Shown here: piece by piece, positions 37,101-42,289 of the stretch
Position numbering within the stretch: position 1 is the stretch's first letter
Layout of the letters: each line of letters starts with the position of its first letter
DNA from: Periplaneta americana
Lineage: Eukaryota > Arthropoda > Insecta > Blattodea > Blattidae
Length of the DNA: 64,000 nucleotides
Assembly (NCBI RefSeq): GCF_040183065.1
Contig: NC_091122.1
Coordinates: forward strand, 159,241,455 to 159,305,454
Direction of reading: 5' to 3'
Notes under the pieces: model-generated
Databases searched by the model: none
What the model was told of the DNA's origin: nothing
Seen by the model: the letters and a program-made list of their open reading frames with translations, nothing else
Translations under genes and position numbers: made by a program

Positions 37101-40100
37101 AGTTATTACTAGAGTCCTGCGTTTGGTTACCTAAAGCCTTTAACAAACCCGCAACAATGTAGGTATGTATTACTCGACCGAGGCTAGTTAAGCCGCGGGC
37201 GTAATGTGAACTATCGCGATGCGGTATTACGAACGCAGGAGCAGTAGCGCCACGGCTCCGGGCTGCAGGACTCCACTGCCCTTGGTCGAGTAATACGGAG
37301 CATAGCGCTGCGTATACATTTCAGATCTGCTGTTCAGTGAAATGTCAAAACAAAAAAAAAAGATAGGCGGTTGAAAATGAGTGCTCCAATGGAAGAATTT
37401 GGTAGCGAGCACTTCATTAGGGAAGACGAGAACGTATTTTATTAGAAAGAAGGGGAAATTTTTACTTTGAAACACTTAAAATGTTTCCAGTCACTCGTTG
37501 TAATGTGTAGAGACTCGTAAACGAAGTAGTCAGTGTAAATAATTTTGTTTTTACTGTGATTCATTGCATTACTGTAATTTCCACCATTTAAGCCTATTTA
37601 TTTGTTTGTTTGTTTATTTATTTATGAGTAGGCCTACATACATAGGCTATGTCCAGTTACAACATTCACGAGTAAAACAAATCGCCTATTCATAATTAAT
37701 TTCTGTAATCTGGCATTAGAAACGGTAATACATGGAGACAAAGCAACCTACGAACATTTCTAAATGAACGAAAGTTGAAACATTAGGTCCTAAATATATT
37801 TTATATATTTCAATATTAACTCGTTTTGATTAAGTGAATATTCAAATTTCAATCCTTTCAATAAATTCATAAAATGTATCTATTTATTTTAAGAAATGCA
37901 ATTTAAATATTCAAAACTCTGTAAACAGAAGAAAAATGATGAGCATTGGTTTTTACTTTTTGGGTGAAAATATATTCTGAAACAAAGTAGTAGGCCTATC
38001 TAGAATCTAGATGCTGTTTACTTATTGTGAGAATAATCTTCTGTTGTCCATAAAGTGGCTTTAAATAAATATTTAGTTTGTTATTAAATCCACGTGACAG
38101 CATATTTTATACGTGAGTACTATTCTCATTGTTCAGTATCTATAGGAATAAGCAGATGTAAACACACGAAGCGGAGCGGGGAGACGAGTCAGAATTTTCT
38201 AACTTGTACTCAAAGTAACGAAACACAGGACTCTAATTATTACTCATTCCATATAATACAATTTTAATTTCTTTTAAAGTTAGGCAAATTAAGGGTATAT
38301 GAAAAATAAGATGTATGTAAATCGAAATATCGATTTAATAATATTAATGTGGAATGGATAGTGAAATAAAGTGAAATTCAATACAAACACGTATTTCTCT
38401 TCCTGCCAGATCATGAAAGGATACTTCAACCGTCCTGATGCGACTGCCGCGACTATTGATGCAGATGGCTGGCTACACTCAGGGGACGTTGGATATTACG
38501 ACGAACAAGGAAAATTCTACATCGTTGACAGGGCTAAAGAGTTAATCAAAGTCAAAGGATTCCAGGTAATTTAGCGAAGAATTTTAAATAAAACGTAGTT
38601 TTACTTTTGCTTCTAAAGAGTTTGTTTCATAAACACGATTCAGTACATTAAAAAATGTTAGTTTGTGAATAAAATTAGTCCTACAGAGTCCTCCGTATAT
38701 GAGAAAAGTTGCCTCCTACAGTGAGACTGTCGTAAGCGCCGAAGTCCACTGGAAGTTGGACGCTGCTTGCGTGAGAGACAGGCTACGGCGCGAATCATGG
38801 TTATCTTGCTCTAGTTGTGGCCATCGTGACAATCGCCTAATATAAATACATGTTCACAGTTCTAGAAAACAAATGAACTGCTATATCAAACTTCTGTTAT
38901 ACCTGCATTTATATCAGTAGCGGCCCGCGGTTACAAAGATTGGCAGTTCTGCATGAAAAATAGTGTATTTAGCAAACGCATGCTGTTTATTGCATCTAAA
39001 TCGGATGACGCGTGTAATTACAGCCCCTTCTCGAAGATGACTGTGCACCCGAAATTCTACTCCAACCATCCGTGCGCTACACCTCTCCCACCTGGTACAA
39101 CTAGTCACGTAGTGGAGATGTGCCCCACATGCTTCTCTAGTTTTTTAAAGTCAAATTAACTAAATCCTTCGCTCCGGTGTTTGTCCATGTATTTTCTCCT
39201 CTAAACAGAATACACGGGTGGGGGTGAAAGCGTTTTCATGAGCGCAGCAAAAAAACCAGTCGTTTCCATTACACATTTCGGTATTAAAATGACTAATAGG
39301 CTACATGATTTCCTCGACTTTTTTCAGAAATTTCGATATTTAAATTTTGTATAGGACGTCCTAATTTTTTAAGTTAACATGCAATTTCTCTTTTAATTTC
39401 GAAAAGGGTTGGTTGATTAGATTTTCATTTCACTCATTTTTAATATAAAATATTTCCTTAGACACACTGACTAATCACATCACACCACCCACAGTACTAT
39501 AATACACTGGAACTGTAATGATATTCAGTAGTCCAGAAGCCTAGAACGCAGGTGATAAAGAGATGAGGGTGTTGACGGTTCTTTTGTATATTTGGAGAGA
39601 GCTGCTTCGGTTGCAGCTCTAATGCAGTCTTTATGGGACGGTGAAGAAAACCAGTTTTCTGCTGCCCACTACCCTATGTTAAGCTTCAGGAACTGCCGAT
39701 CACAGATCAGAAAAGTACACTACAGCTAAAATTCTCGAGCAGTTCAAGGTTCCTACAGACAGTAAAATCTCGAATCGAAAGAGAATGAATTGGAAAAATA
39801 AATGAAACAATAAACTAGATTACATAAAAGCACGTTTTTTCATTTTTAATTTTTTTCAGGTCCATTTAAATGGCGGTTCTGCAGCTCTGCAGTTCTTATT
39901 GTAGAGCCGCCCCTGATTTATATATAAACTTTTTGAATGTTGGCTATGTTATGAATGACTAAGAATGTGACGTCGCATTATAGCCTGCCTTTCTCGTTAG
40001 CCACAGTTGTGATCTACTGAAGGTATTACTCATTCGTGCGTGATGCAGTGTTTGCTGTTTTATTCTTTTCTAATAGTTTCAAACCCTCAAGGGATTAAAT

Positions 40101-42118
40101 TACTCATTCGTGCGTGATGCAATGTTTGCTGTTTTATCCTTTTCTAATAGTTTCAAACCCTCAAGGGATTAAATTACTCATTCGTGCGTGATGCAGTGTT
40201 TGCTGTTTTATTCTTTTCTAATAGTTTCAAACCCTCAAGGGATTAAATTACTCATTCGTGCGTGATGCAGTGTTTGCTGTTTTATTCTTTTCTAATAGTT
40301 TCAAACCCTCAAGGGATTAAATTACTCATTCGTGCGTGATGCAATGTTTGCTGTTTTATCCTTTTCTAATAGTTTCAAACCCTCAAGGGATTAAATTACT
40401 CATTAGTGCGTGATGCAATGTTTGCTGTTTTATCCTTTTCTAATAGTTTCAGACCCTCAAGGGATTAAATTACTCATTCGTGCGTGATGCAGTGTTTGCT
40501 GTTTTATTCTTTTCTAATAGTTTCAAACCCTCAAGGGATTAAATTACTCATTCGTGCGTGATGCAATGTTTGCTGTTTTATCCTTTTCTAATAGTTTCAA
40601 ACCCTCAAGGGATTAAATTACTCATTAGTGCGTGATGCAATGTTTGCTGTTTTATCCTTTTCTAATAGTTTCAGACCCTCAAGGGATTAAATTACTCATT
40701 CGTGCGTGATGCAGTGTTTGCTGTTTTATTCTTTTCTAATAGTTTCAAACCCTCAAGGGATTAAATTACTCATTCGTGCGTGATGCAGTGTTTGCTGTTT
40801 TATTCTTTTCTAATAGTTTCAAACCCTCAAGGGATTAAATTACTCATTAGTGCGTGATGCAATGTTTGCTGTTTTATCCTTTTCTAATAGTTTCAAACCC
40901 TCAAGGGATTAAATTACTCATTCGTGCGTGATGCAGTGTTTGCTGATTTATTCTTTTCTAATAGTTTCAAACCCTCAAGGGATTAAATTACTCATTCGTG
41001 CGTGATGCAGTGTTTGCTGTTTTATTCTTTTCTAATAGTTTCAAACCCTCAAGGGATTAAATTACTCATTCATGCAAGCTATTGTTTTTCTCTGATTGTT
41101 TGAGAATACTGAAGGCAATATCTTTGAATAAGGGAGCTGCTCTTCAAAACTTGCTGGACGGTTTCTTCAACTTCAAACCACAGGATTTATTCGCACTTAG
41201 AATCGAAAACTGTCAGAACTTTGAGAGTTAATCATTTTGTTTACCCAAAATAAATAATTTTGGATTAATTTATTTTGGATTACAAACACTAGGATGCATC
41301 AACCTAATATAAAGATTGTTTGAAAAATAGGGCGTACAACTTCAAGAATGGCTTTCTAATATGTAGAGAAATTAAATACGTTATACAAACATTACTTCGA
41401 AAATGTTTAGTTTCTGAGTTAAGGAGTTCTCCATTTGAGATCTTAATGTAGCCCAGTGCAATATTTAGTGCAATTAAAGCGTAAAGTAACAAAACGTTTA
41501 ACTAGAATGCTTATTTTAAATTTAAACACAAAAATGACAATAAACATCCTATTGTTTTCAAATTTATTTGTATGTATTCCTCATAATTATTATACCTTTA
41601 CTACAAATACATATTACTCTTGGCATCTTCTACAAAACCAATAAATTGTTAATTTTTTTCCGACTTTAAAAACTAGCATTGTTTGCAGTACATGGCATTA
41701 ATTTTCACCTAAAGATTCGAAATCCAATTGGATAGTAGGCCTAATAAAATATTATCATGGATTATAATCCATAAGCGAATAAGTTAGCATCTTTCCAGAA
41801 TGTTTCTATTTTAAACGAAAACTAAAAAGAAATCTAATATTATTACAGGTAGCTCCAGCGGAACTTGAGGAGATCTTGAGAAGTCATCCCCATATAGAAG
41901 ACGCGGCTGTTATTGGTATTCCTGATGAGAGGGCGGGCGAGATTCCGAAAGCTTTTGTTGTCCCAAAAAGAAAAATTTCAGAAGAAGATGTAAAGAAATA
42001 CGTGGCAGAGAAGGTATCGGAGTACAAACACCTAAAAGGAGGAGTGGAATTTATCTCAAGCATTCCTAAAAGTCCATCAGGCAAGATCCTACGAAGATTA
42101 CTCAGAGAACAACGATGA
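7748..42118 (+). CDS. acyl-CoA synthetase, 4-coumarate-CoA ligase/luciferase-like (8 exons)
   Basis: Joining 7748-7942, 10392-10599, 13002-13373, 20300-20454, 32135-32309, 35561-35733, 38410-38565 and 41849-42118 gives 1704 nt, 567 residues plus stop, with every intron GT-AG and phase kept. The protein belongs to the ANL adenylate-forming family, which activates a carboxylic acid with ATP and transfers it to CoA. Visible motifs: P-loop [12 protein letters not shown] (about 220-231), FYHLFG with His273, GAAPLG in exon 5, YALTE (370-374), [13 protein letters not shown] with Asp452, [10 protein letters not shown] (464-473) and [11 protein letters not shown] with the predicted catalytic Lys557. 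Length fits the family (540-600). The first 25 residues hold nine arginines and no acidic residue before Glu19, which suggests a mitochondrial presequence. The C-terminus is REQR, not SKL, so a PTS1 peroxisomal signal is absent. The substrate cannot be read from sequence; fatty or aromatic acids are possible. Nothing suggests luciferase activity. Introns are swollen by transposons. Confidence 0.93.
8012..8216 (-). mobile_element. degenerate tRNA-SINE in intron 1
   Basis: Reverse-complemented, the end TTTAACGACGCAGTAT and the middle AGATGGTATCTGGCGAGATG correspond to the 3' half of the SINE at 48964-49224 (ATACAGCGTCGTTAAATAA, and CATCTCGCCAAATACCATCT in opposite sense). The tRNA-like head near 8190-8215 is badly worn. 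Confidence 0.65.
8238..9079. mobile_element. element with inverted ~110-bp arms in intron 1
   Basis: The segment 8277-8391 is the inverse of 8969-9076, including the shared CACATGAACGTTTTCGGCAC. TGAATCAGTAAT occurs on both outer sides (8226-8237 and 9080-9091), a plausible 12-bp target duplication. The interior has no coding potential. The arms resemble the 3' untranslated end of a LINE present twice in opposite orientation, so a pair of inserted LINE tails is an alternative. Confidence 0.6.
9249..9720 (+). mobile_element. hAT transposon remnant (left end and transposase fragment)
   Basis: A left TIR, TAGGGGAAGGATTCATATGC, resembles the left end of the element at 31114. An internal frame from 9523 gives [17 protein letters not shown], then [14 protein letters not shown], then [10 protein letters not shown], which is the hATC dimerisation region typical of hAT transposases. 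A half-MITE sits inside at 9384-9480. I found no right terminus, so the copy is truncated. Confidence 0.7.
9384..9480 (+). mobile_element. half copy of the palindromic MITE
   Basis: It starts AGGCTGGTTCACAATAAACC like the left arm of the palindrome at 7088-7284 and follows it through the GACAACGAGAACG block and the TTTAAATGTGAGC block. It stops before the centre, and the opposite arm is missing. Confidence 0.7.
9811..9865. repeat. (TA)n microsatellite
   Basis: An alternating TA tract of about 50 bases. The following 9900-10391 interval, up to exon 2, holds no further recognisable element. Confidence 0.95.
10392..10599 (+). CDS. exon 2 of acyl-CoA synthetase (residues 66-134)
   Basis: The acceptor ATTCGTAG ends at 10391. 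The exon reads [16 protein letters not shown], then [20 protein letters not shown], then NPTSTA, and ends in phase 1 before donor GTTTGT at 10600. TGRNYTYAE and the NPT...TA segment are conserved landmarks of 4CL-type ligases. The non-consensus donor is confirmed by the frame into exon 3, which completes TADE. Confidence 0.92.
10696..11225. repeat. inverted-end repeat with recombinase-like scrap
   Basis: ATGCTCGACCATG at 10701-10713 is inverted at 11203-11215. Between them a short frame near 10855-10971 ends KSHGGW, then SNTVAEGYV, a pattern seen at the end of tyrosine-recombinase-like proteins of transposons. Two CCAAT motifs (10802 and 10832) and TATAAAA (10857) precede it. Evidence for an actual gene is weak. 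Confidence 0.3.
11237..11338. repeat. palindromic repeat
   Basis: CGCCTATAATGGTAATTAAG at the left is mirrored by CTTAATTACCTTCATTATAG near the right end, around a centre rich in CGCTTGCGCTCG. It is a short foldback unit in intron 2. The DNA from 11340 to about 11850 shows nothing else that I recognise. Confidence 0.55.
11860..12137 (-). pseudogene. mariner-like transposase N-terminal relic (DUF4817 type)
   Basis: On the minus strand an ATG at 12137 opens [20 protein letters not shown]. With frame changes the rest follows the usual order of this family: a WRNEFxT-like segment, then an R..IRDKFG-like segment, then a VHEG/SGRP-like region. The N-terminal helix-turn-helix domain is recognisable, but frameshifts interrupt it and no catalytic DDE part follows. 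I found no TIRs. The interval 12140-13001 before exon 3 shows no other feature. Confidence 0.55.
13002..13373 (+). CDS. exon 3 of acyl-CoA synthetase (residues 135-258)
   Basis: The largest internal exon starts after a T-rich acceptor TTTTCCAG and ends in phase 1 before GTAAAT at 13374. It encodes [17 protein letters not shown], a variable linker, and the ATP-binding P-loop [12 protein letters not shown] followed by MLSQKHL. This motif is the signature of the AMP-binding family and is intact. Confidence 0.95.
14574..14640. repeat. (TTAT/TTTA)n low-complexity tract
   Basis: A mixed TTAT and TTTA run ends in poly-T. It resembles a worn retroelement tail. Confidence 0.85.
14824..15110 (-). mobile_element. 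LINE 3' end with (TAAA)n tail
   Basis: A (TTTA)n run at 14824-14891 is followed by sequence whose GAGCAGCGCTCGTGTTCGGT and CACAGTTCAGAT blocks resemble 2795-2825 in the minus-strand LINE at 2708-3765. Only the 3' untranslated end is present. It lies nested in the 13523-16536 element. Confidence 0.6.
15196..15588 (-). CDS. hypothetical transposon-internal ORF, 130 aa
   Basis: This minus-strand frame inside the 3-kb TIR element encodes a protein with a serine run (PSISSSSSM), an acidic-leucine segment ([12 protein letters not shown]) and a basic patch (PIKKRKIQ). I recognise no domain. It may be a fragment of an element-encoded protein or chance; a single frame of this length in AT-rich DNA is modest evidence. 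Confidence 0.25.
   Translation of the reverse strand: MCKYVICSVKINQFPHRSGEIICEAGSSCDINKHESNKSADRESDYPSISSSSSMATVLEINNIEELNKSLMSIESPIKKRKIQQNDTPVKSFKSKRLPSMLSFSCRRCIIIHSKVSHILFLTEAKKGTT
17208..18023. mobile_element. solo LTR, 816 bp, 4-bp TSD
   Basis: The unit begins TGTGACAGCGACG, ends GTTACA (TG...CA) and is flanked by ATAT at 17204-17207 and 18024-18027. It is GC-rich against its surroundings and contains a TATA-like TTATAAATAC near 17471 and AATAAAATTAC near 17987. No internal retroviral-type region or second LTR is present, so it is best read as the product of LTR-LTR recombination of a Ty3/Gypsy-type element. The polarity is probably plus, from the order TATA then AATAAA. Confidence 0.75.
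18162..19151 (+). mobile_element. mariner-like element with TIRs, internally deleted
   Basis: CACCGTGTACATGAAATAAT at 18162 is inverted at the right end, where one base differs, and TA flanks both sides (18160-18161 and 19152-19153). The interior keeps both ends of a transposase gene. The 990-bp length is short because the middle of the gene is missing. The element is non-autonomous. Confidence 0.85.
18327..19041 (+). pseudogene. mariner-like transposase pseudogene
   Basis: From the ATG at 18327 the frame reads [12 protein letters not shown], hits a stop, then continues as an [12 protein letters not shown] helix-turn-helix segment. The C-terminal end is found in the 18760-19041 frame: [18 protein letters not shown], then [10 protein letters not shown], then a [18 protein letters not shown] segment. 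That is the conserved tail of DUF4817/mariner-like transposases, and PLDFF lies just after the third catalytic residue position. The central catalytic part is deleted and stops are present. Confidence 0.8.
19980..20075 (-). mobile_element. tRNA-like SINE fragment
   Basis: The minus strand reads GAGCGGGTAATTAAGTTGG, then TAGAGCAACCCGCTA, and a B-box-like GTGTTCGATTACGGG, followed by a GAATTTTTCTC module as in the other SINEs here. It lacks a proper acceptor stem, so it is not a working tRNA. The 19154-19980 interval before it has no recognisable feature. Confidence 0.55.
20300..20454 (+). CDS. exon 4 of acyl-CoA synthetase (residues 259-310)
   Basis: It follows acceptor TTTCTTTCAG and ends in phase 0 before GTAAGT at 20455. 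It encodes [10 protein letters not shown], whose histidine corresponds to the HH/FH position near the acyl-substrate pocket in luciferase and 4CL, and [20 protein letters not shown], a well-conserved family segment. It is followed by the largest intron, 11.7 kb. Confidence 0.93.
20591..21693. mobile_element. TA-target DNA transposon, copy 1 (~1.1 kb)
   Basis: The ends are CAGGGACATCATTTTATTTT and its complement (last base changed), with TA on both sides (20589-20590 and 21694-21695). Full-length relatives are at 28446-29547, 58371-59414 and 59988-61084. There is no intact ORF. A relic frame before the middle, clearest in copy 2, suggests descent from a mariner-like element. Confidence 0.88.
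21839..22980. other. possible degenerate TIR element
   Basis: CAATTTCACCAACATGTT near 21840 is loosely inverted as TTGTGTTGGTGAAATGCATT near 22955, and further TTTCACCAA motifs occur just inside. No ORF or clear target duplication is seen. The rest of 21696-23040 holds nothing I recognise. Confidence 0.3.
23041..23298 (+). repeat. unclassified repeat, 5' part, split by a LINE
   Basis: This block matches 37141-37510: shared CTGCTGTTCAGTGAA, GGTTGAAAATGAGTGCT, and TTTGAAACACTTAAAATGTT. Both copies open a short frame starting MSA and containing LKHLKC. The LINE inserted at its right end; its continuation resumes at 30340 after the nest. It may be the first exon of an unidentified element. Confidence 0.6.
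23503..24729 (-). repeat. 3' LTR of the gag-pro retrotransposon
   Basis: It is 1227 bp, and I see no difference from the LTR at 27185-28411 in the lines compared. The block 23940-24100 holds three imperfect tandem units built on GGATCAACACAGCGT and CTTACCGACT. Being the 3' LTR in element orientation, it would supply the polyadenylation site. Confidence 0.92.
24730..24745 (-). promoter_or_regulatory. polypurine tract
   Basis: On the minus strand the sequence directly upstream of the 3' LTR reads AACAGGAGGGGCGATT. A purine-rich run at this position primes plus-strand DNA synthesis in LTR retrotransposons. Confidence 0.75.
24930..27074 (-). CDS. Gag-protease-like polyprotein with N-terminal PHD finger, 714 aa
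   Basis: The ATG at 27074 lies 90 nt after the primer site. Residues 9-55 form a C4HC3 PHD-type finger: Cys10 (or 9), Cys14, Cys24, Cys27, His32, Cys35, Cys52, Cys55. Residues about 85-215 match the retrotransposon Gag core ([12 protein letters not shown], then LKGPARDWL, then RFDSP, then a YRRLFP segment). A zinc knuckle follows at 259-271, with spacing C-X2-C-X3-H-X4-C, one residue shorter than usual before His. Residues 306-400 look like a retropepsin: [12 protein letters not shown] at the active-site position and [10 protein letters not shown] further on; the usual D-S/T-G is D-S-A here, so activity is doubtful. Residues 420-714 are proline-rich and unstructured-looking. The frame is intact, which fits a young element. 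There is no pol. Confidence 0.88.
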   Translation of the reverse strand: MFTRTRDQCCQRGCPGRGQYYVDCGTCPTFYHAVCLGLEDEPQLRESNPFICDWCRKKKDEDKMELEMLRRLMHSLRPAEVPQPLVLPEFHGLEHEDPAGFISRCRDLLTEAHIDPSQWSRLVQQQLKGPARDWLLLFRGIPFSWEELQQGLTHRFDSPAVRATLQASLYGKHQRENEAADQFITGKIFLYRRLFPNADPNTIIPVIIELLRPQIRPFLRHPVPTTTMELIHRAVPLEGDIKHTAAKHHSTSSSNAPRCHYCPGYHYNRDCPVRQQRRTDPARHIPISSPVAQMALAPDEEETVPRIDIRLGTLAATAVVDSAASRNIINAAKVPNGSTIRARQDVIHLAQREQTMATQGEAEIPVTLAGTTKPINFLVAPELRADAILGNTWLRDMSAQLDYRQGQLRLGNGAVVPLINNPRTGEGTKPEPQRDAAPGGRQQPPPPVKPVPGDPAKEERYQHLSGHVSGPPSQSGRKEDPLASRPLELHMLEIGVTSDSHAPTSAEGICCSEEVPQVEDPLEKGDPGGSQTVVQDVADTRHKVTPPTATEGMPDPLRGGNPTSDGPYSEVTSNTDIPRYIRSPETTGTTNELSGPGCWRAVTTCKEAKPSPPNPDRPADTPTPSQTTPEAARSDAAAPLPVLPPQRRKRSGQPDQIAVCALAMCDQTEPAIDASVVVPQGKRNKIVNTRSAFTNHDPNIQTKYDKHRLGPRPP
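27165..27182 (-). promoter_or_regulatory. primer-binding site, tRNA-Lys type
   Basis: The minus strand reads TGGCGCCCAACGTGGGGC, 2 nt downstream of the 5' LTR. Its complement is the 3' end of tRNA-Lys (the form used by Mason-Pfizer monkey virus and visna virus). It fixes the element's orientation. Confidence 0.88.
27185..28411 (-). repeat. 5' LTR of the gag-pro retrotransposon
   Basis: The promoter-side LTR in element orientation. Its minus strand contains GGGTATAAATATAACGC near 28170-28190, a good TATA box, and AATAAA near 27345. The three-unit internal repeat lies at 27622-27785. Confidence 0.92.
28446..29547. mobile_element. TA-target DNA transposon, copy 2 (~1.1 kb)
   Basis: It has the same TIRs as copy 1 (one base different at the left), with TA at 28444-28445 and 29548-29549. 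It interrupts the LINE frame, and excising it with one TA restores QQAVIEW across the site. The plus frame at 28957-29151 ends [16 protein letters not shown], resembling the last residues of mariner-like transposases. The rest is non-coding. Confidence 0.9.
30294..30339. repeat. (GAA)n tail of the LINE
   Basis: A GAA run directly follows the LINE 3' untranslated sequence and ends at the target duplication. The following 30355-31105 holds about 40 bp of continued host repeat and otherwise no recognised feature. Confidence 0.9.
31114..31955 (+). mobile_element. non-autonomous hAT element, 8-bp TSD
   Basis: GTTATTAT occurs exactly at 31106-31113 and 31956-31963. The TIRs are imperfect: TAAGGAGCGGATTCC at the left and TAGGGATCGGATTTT (reversed) at the right. 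The 842-bp element retains the transposase C-terminus. Its left end resembles the remnant at 9249. Confidence 0.87.
31541..31771 (+). pseudogene. hAT transposase C-terminal (dimerisation) fragment
   Basis: The frame gives [27 protein letters not shown], read here in two parts ([13 protein letters not shown] and [14 protein letters not shown]), then [17 protein letters not shown] and a stop. The D-x-E-R-S-F-S-x-Y-K core followed by ENL and HCNS is characteristic of one hAT subfamily's hATC region, and it is the same subfamily as 9523-9705. The catalytic part is missing. Confidence 0.75.
32135..32309 (+). CDS. exon 5 of acyl-CoA synthetase (residues 311-368)
   Basis: It begins after TATTTACAG and ends in phase 1 before GTAAAG at 32310. 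It encodes [18 protein letters not shown], then [14 protein letters not shown], then a segment ending ANILQ. The PPL and GAAPLG motifs line the nucleotide and acyl pockets in family structures. The exon lies between two hAT elements only 180 and 66 bp away. Confidence 0.93.
32376..33177. mobile_element. hAT-type MITE, 802 bp, 8-bp TSD
   Basis: The ends are CAGTGGCGTAGC and its complement GCTACGCCACTG. GTAACTAT flanks at 32368-32375 and 33178-33185 exactly. A second inner inverted block, CAGCTTCCCC near 32407, has a mirror-like copy AGCTTCCCCTGC near 33142 in direct sense. There is no ORF of note. Confidence 0.87.
33462..33600 (+). mobile_element. degenerate tRNA-SINE in intron 5
   Basis: CACCGCTATAGCGTAACCG, then CAGCGCGTCTGAC, then TACGAATCCTGGTTGGGG follow the head of the SINEs at 46590-46800 and 47357-47577 (CACCGCTGT..., ACGCGTCTGAC in reverse, and a B-box-like end). 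The 3' half is not recognisable. 33600-34130 is otherwise featureless. Confidence 0.55.
34133..34900 (-). mobile_element. LINE 3' end with (TTA)n tail
   Basis: On the minus strand an ORF end reads [19 protein letters not shown] (near 34640-34575) and continues to a stop, then an untranslated part ending in the CTTAACTCTGTCAGC block and (TTA)n at 34133-34184. RHWNSL...IR is typical of the last residues of jockey/CR1-like LINE proteins. The same 3' end recurs at 51750-52425 and 56025-56560. Confidence 0.7.
35561..35733 (+). CDS. exon 6 of acyl-CoA synthetase (residues 369-426)
   Basis: It follows acceptor TTTTTACTGTAG and ends in phase 0 before GTTGGT at 35734. It encodes [12 protein letters not shown] (the Y-x-L-T-E adenylate-binding motif), [19 protein letters not shown] and [10 protein letters not shown]. 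These correspond to motifs A5 and A6 of adenylate-forming enzymes. Confidence 0.94.
36034..36219. mobile_element. foldback unit around a tRNA-like core
   Basis: Arms of about 65 bp (CCGAAGTGCATATGATATTT... and its inverse ending at 36219) enclose a GAAAACCCGGGTTCAAATCC tRNA T-arm-like core and the GGCGCCGGAGAGAATTTTTC module. It looks like a SINE whose 3' region has been inverted onto the other side. Confidence 0.65.
36300..36548 (+). mobile_element. tRNA-derived SINE in intron 6
   Basis: After a leader with GACATCTATGACGTAGTACA, the tRNA-like part reads GGTGTGGCTTAGTGGATAAA, then GCATCAGCACGTAGAGCTG, then CCCGGGTTCAAATCCCGG, followed by CGCCGGAGAGAATTTTTCTC. A and B boxes are clear. A close relative lies at 45548-45785. 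It is not a plausible functional tRNA because the 5' half does not pair with the 3' end. 36549-37140 shows nothing further. Confidence 0.75.
37141..37520 (+). repeat. unclassified repeat, second copy
   Basis: It corresponds to the repeat at 23041-23298 plus 30340-30380, here uninterrupted by the LINE but holding a small inverted-repeat insert at 37168-37295. It opens [17 protein letters not shown] with an in-frame stop shortly after. It serves as the empty-site reference for the LINE insertion. Confidence 0.6.
37168..37295. mobile_element. small MITE, 128 bp
   Basis: TATTACTCGACCGAGG at the left is inverted as CCTTGGTCGAGTAATA at the right. The interior is GC-rich. It interrupts the repeat shared with 23041. 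37540-38409 up to exon 7 has no recognisable feature. Confidence 0.65.
38410..38565 (+). CDS. exon 7 of acyl-CoA synthetase (residues 427-478)
   Basis: It follows TTCCTGCCAG and ends in phase 0 before GTAATT at 38566. It encodes [17 protein letters not shown], then [17 protein letters not shown], then [16 protein letters not shown]. Asp452 is the ribose-binding aspartate position and the RxKE segment is the hinge to the mobile C-terminal domain. This is the most conserved exon. Confidence 0.96.
38915..39915. mobile_element. hAT-type element, 1001 bp, 8-bp TSD
   Basis: ATTTATAT flanks exactly (38907-38914 and 39916-39923). The outermost bases are CAG at the left and CTG at the right, with imperfect inverted CAGTAGCGGC / GCCGCCCCTG ends and an inverted CAGTTCTGCA / TGCAGTTCTT block just inside. 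No transposase frame is present. Confidence 0.78.
40025..41060. repeat. satellite array, 14 x 74 bp
   Basis: Fourteen head-to-tail units of exactly 74 bp start ATTACTCATTCGTGCGTGAT and contain CCCTCAAGGGATTAA. Variant sites (CAG/CAA, ATT/ATC, TTCG/TTAG, CAAACC/CAGACC) sort units into types, and units 5-7 repeat as units 8-10, a 222-bp higher-order period. The array lies in intron 7. Confidence 0.97.
41061..41848. other. no recognisable feature (end of intron 7)
   Basis: AT-rich sequence between the satellite and exon 8, with no element ends, long frame or RNA gene that I can recognise. Confidence 0.5.
41849..42118 (+). CDS. exon 8 of acyl-CoA synthetase (residues 479-567)
   Basis: It starts after ATTATTACAG and ends at TGA 42116-42118. 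It carries the C-terminal lid domain: [38 protein letters not shown], and [11 protein letters not shown] with Lys557 in the position that catalyses adenylation. The last residues are LLREQR. A polyadenylation hexamer of AATAAA type is not obvious close by; an ATAAAA lies near 42149. Confidence 0.95.
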   Translation, partial: VAPAELEEILRSHPHIEDAAVIGIPDERAGEIPKAFVVPKRKISEEDVKKYVAEKVSEYKHLKGGVEFISSIPKSPSGKILRRLLREQR

Positions 42119-42289
42119 CATTTCCTAAATAATTTAGAGATAATGGGATAAAAAATATTGCACATCATATATTTAAGTTACGAAATGTCATATTTTGTCC
42201 CACTACTCAAGTCTCTGAATTTAAACATCAAACGTTTAAAGAATTTTCTGCCAGCCACACCAATGTATTTGCGGAAGAATTACTGATAT

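Noticed and set aside
40025..41060. CRISPR-like array from regular 74-bp repeats
   Set aside because: No unique spacers: the whole 74-bp unit repeats head to tail, and the context is an insect intron.
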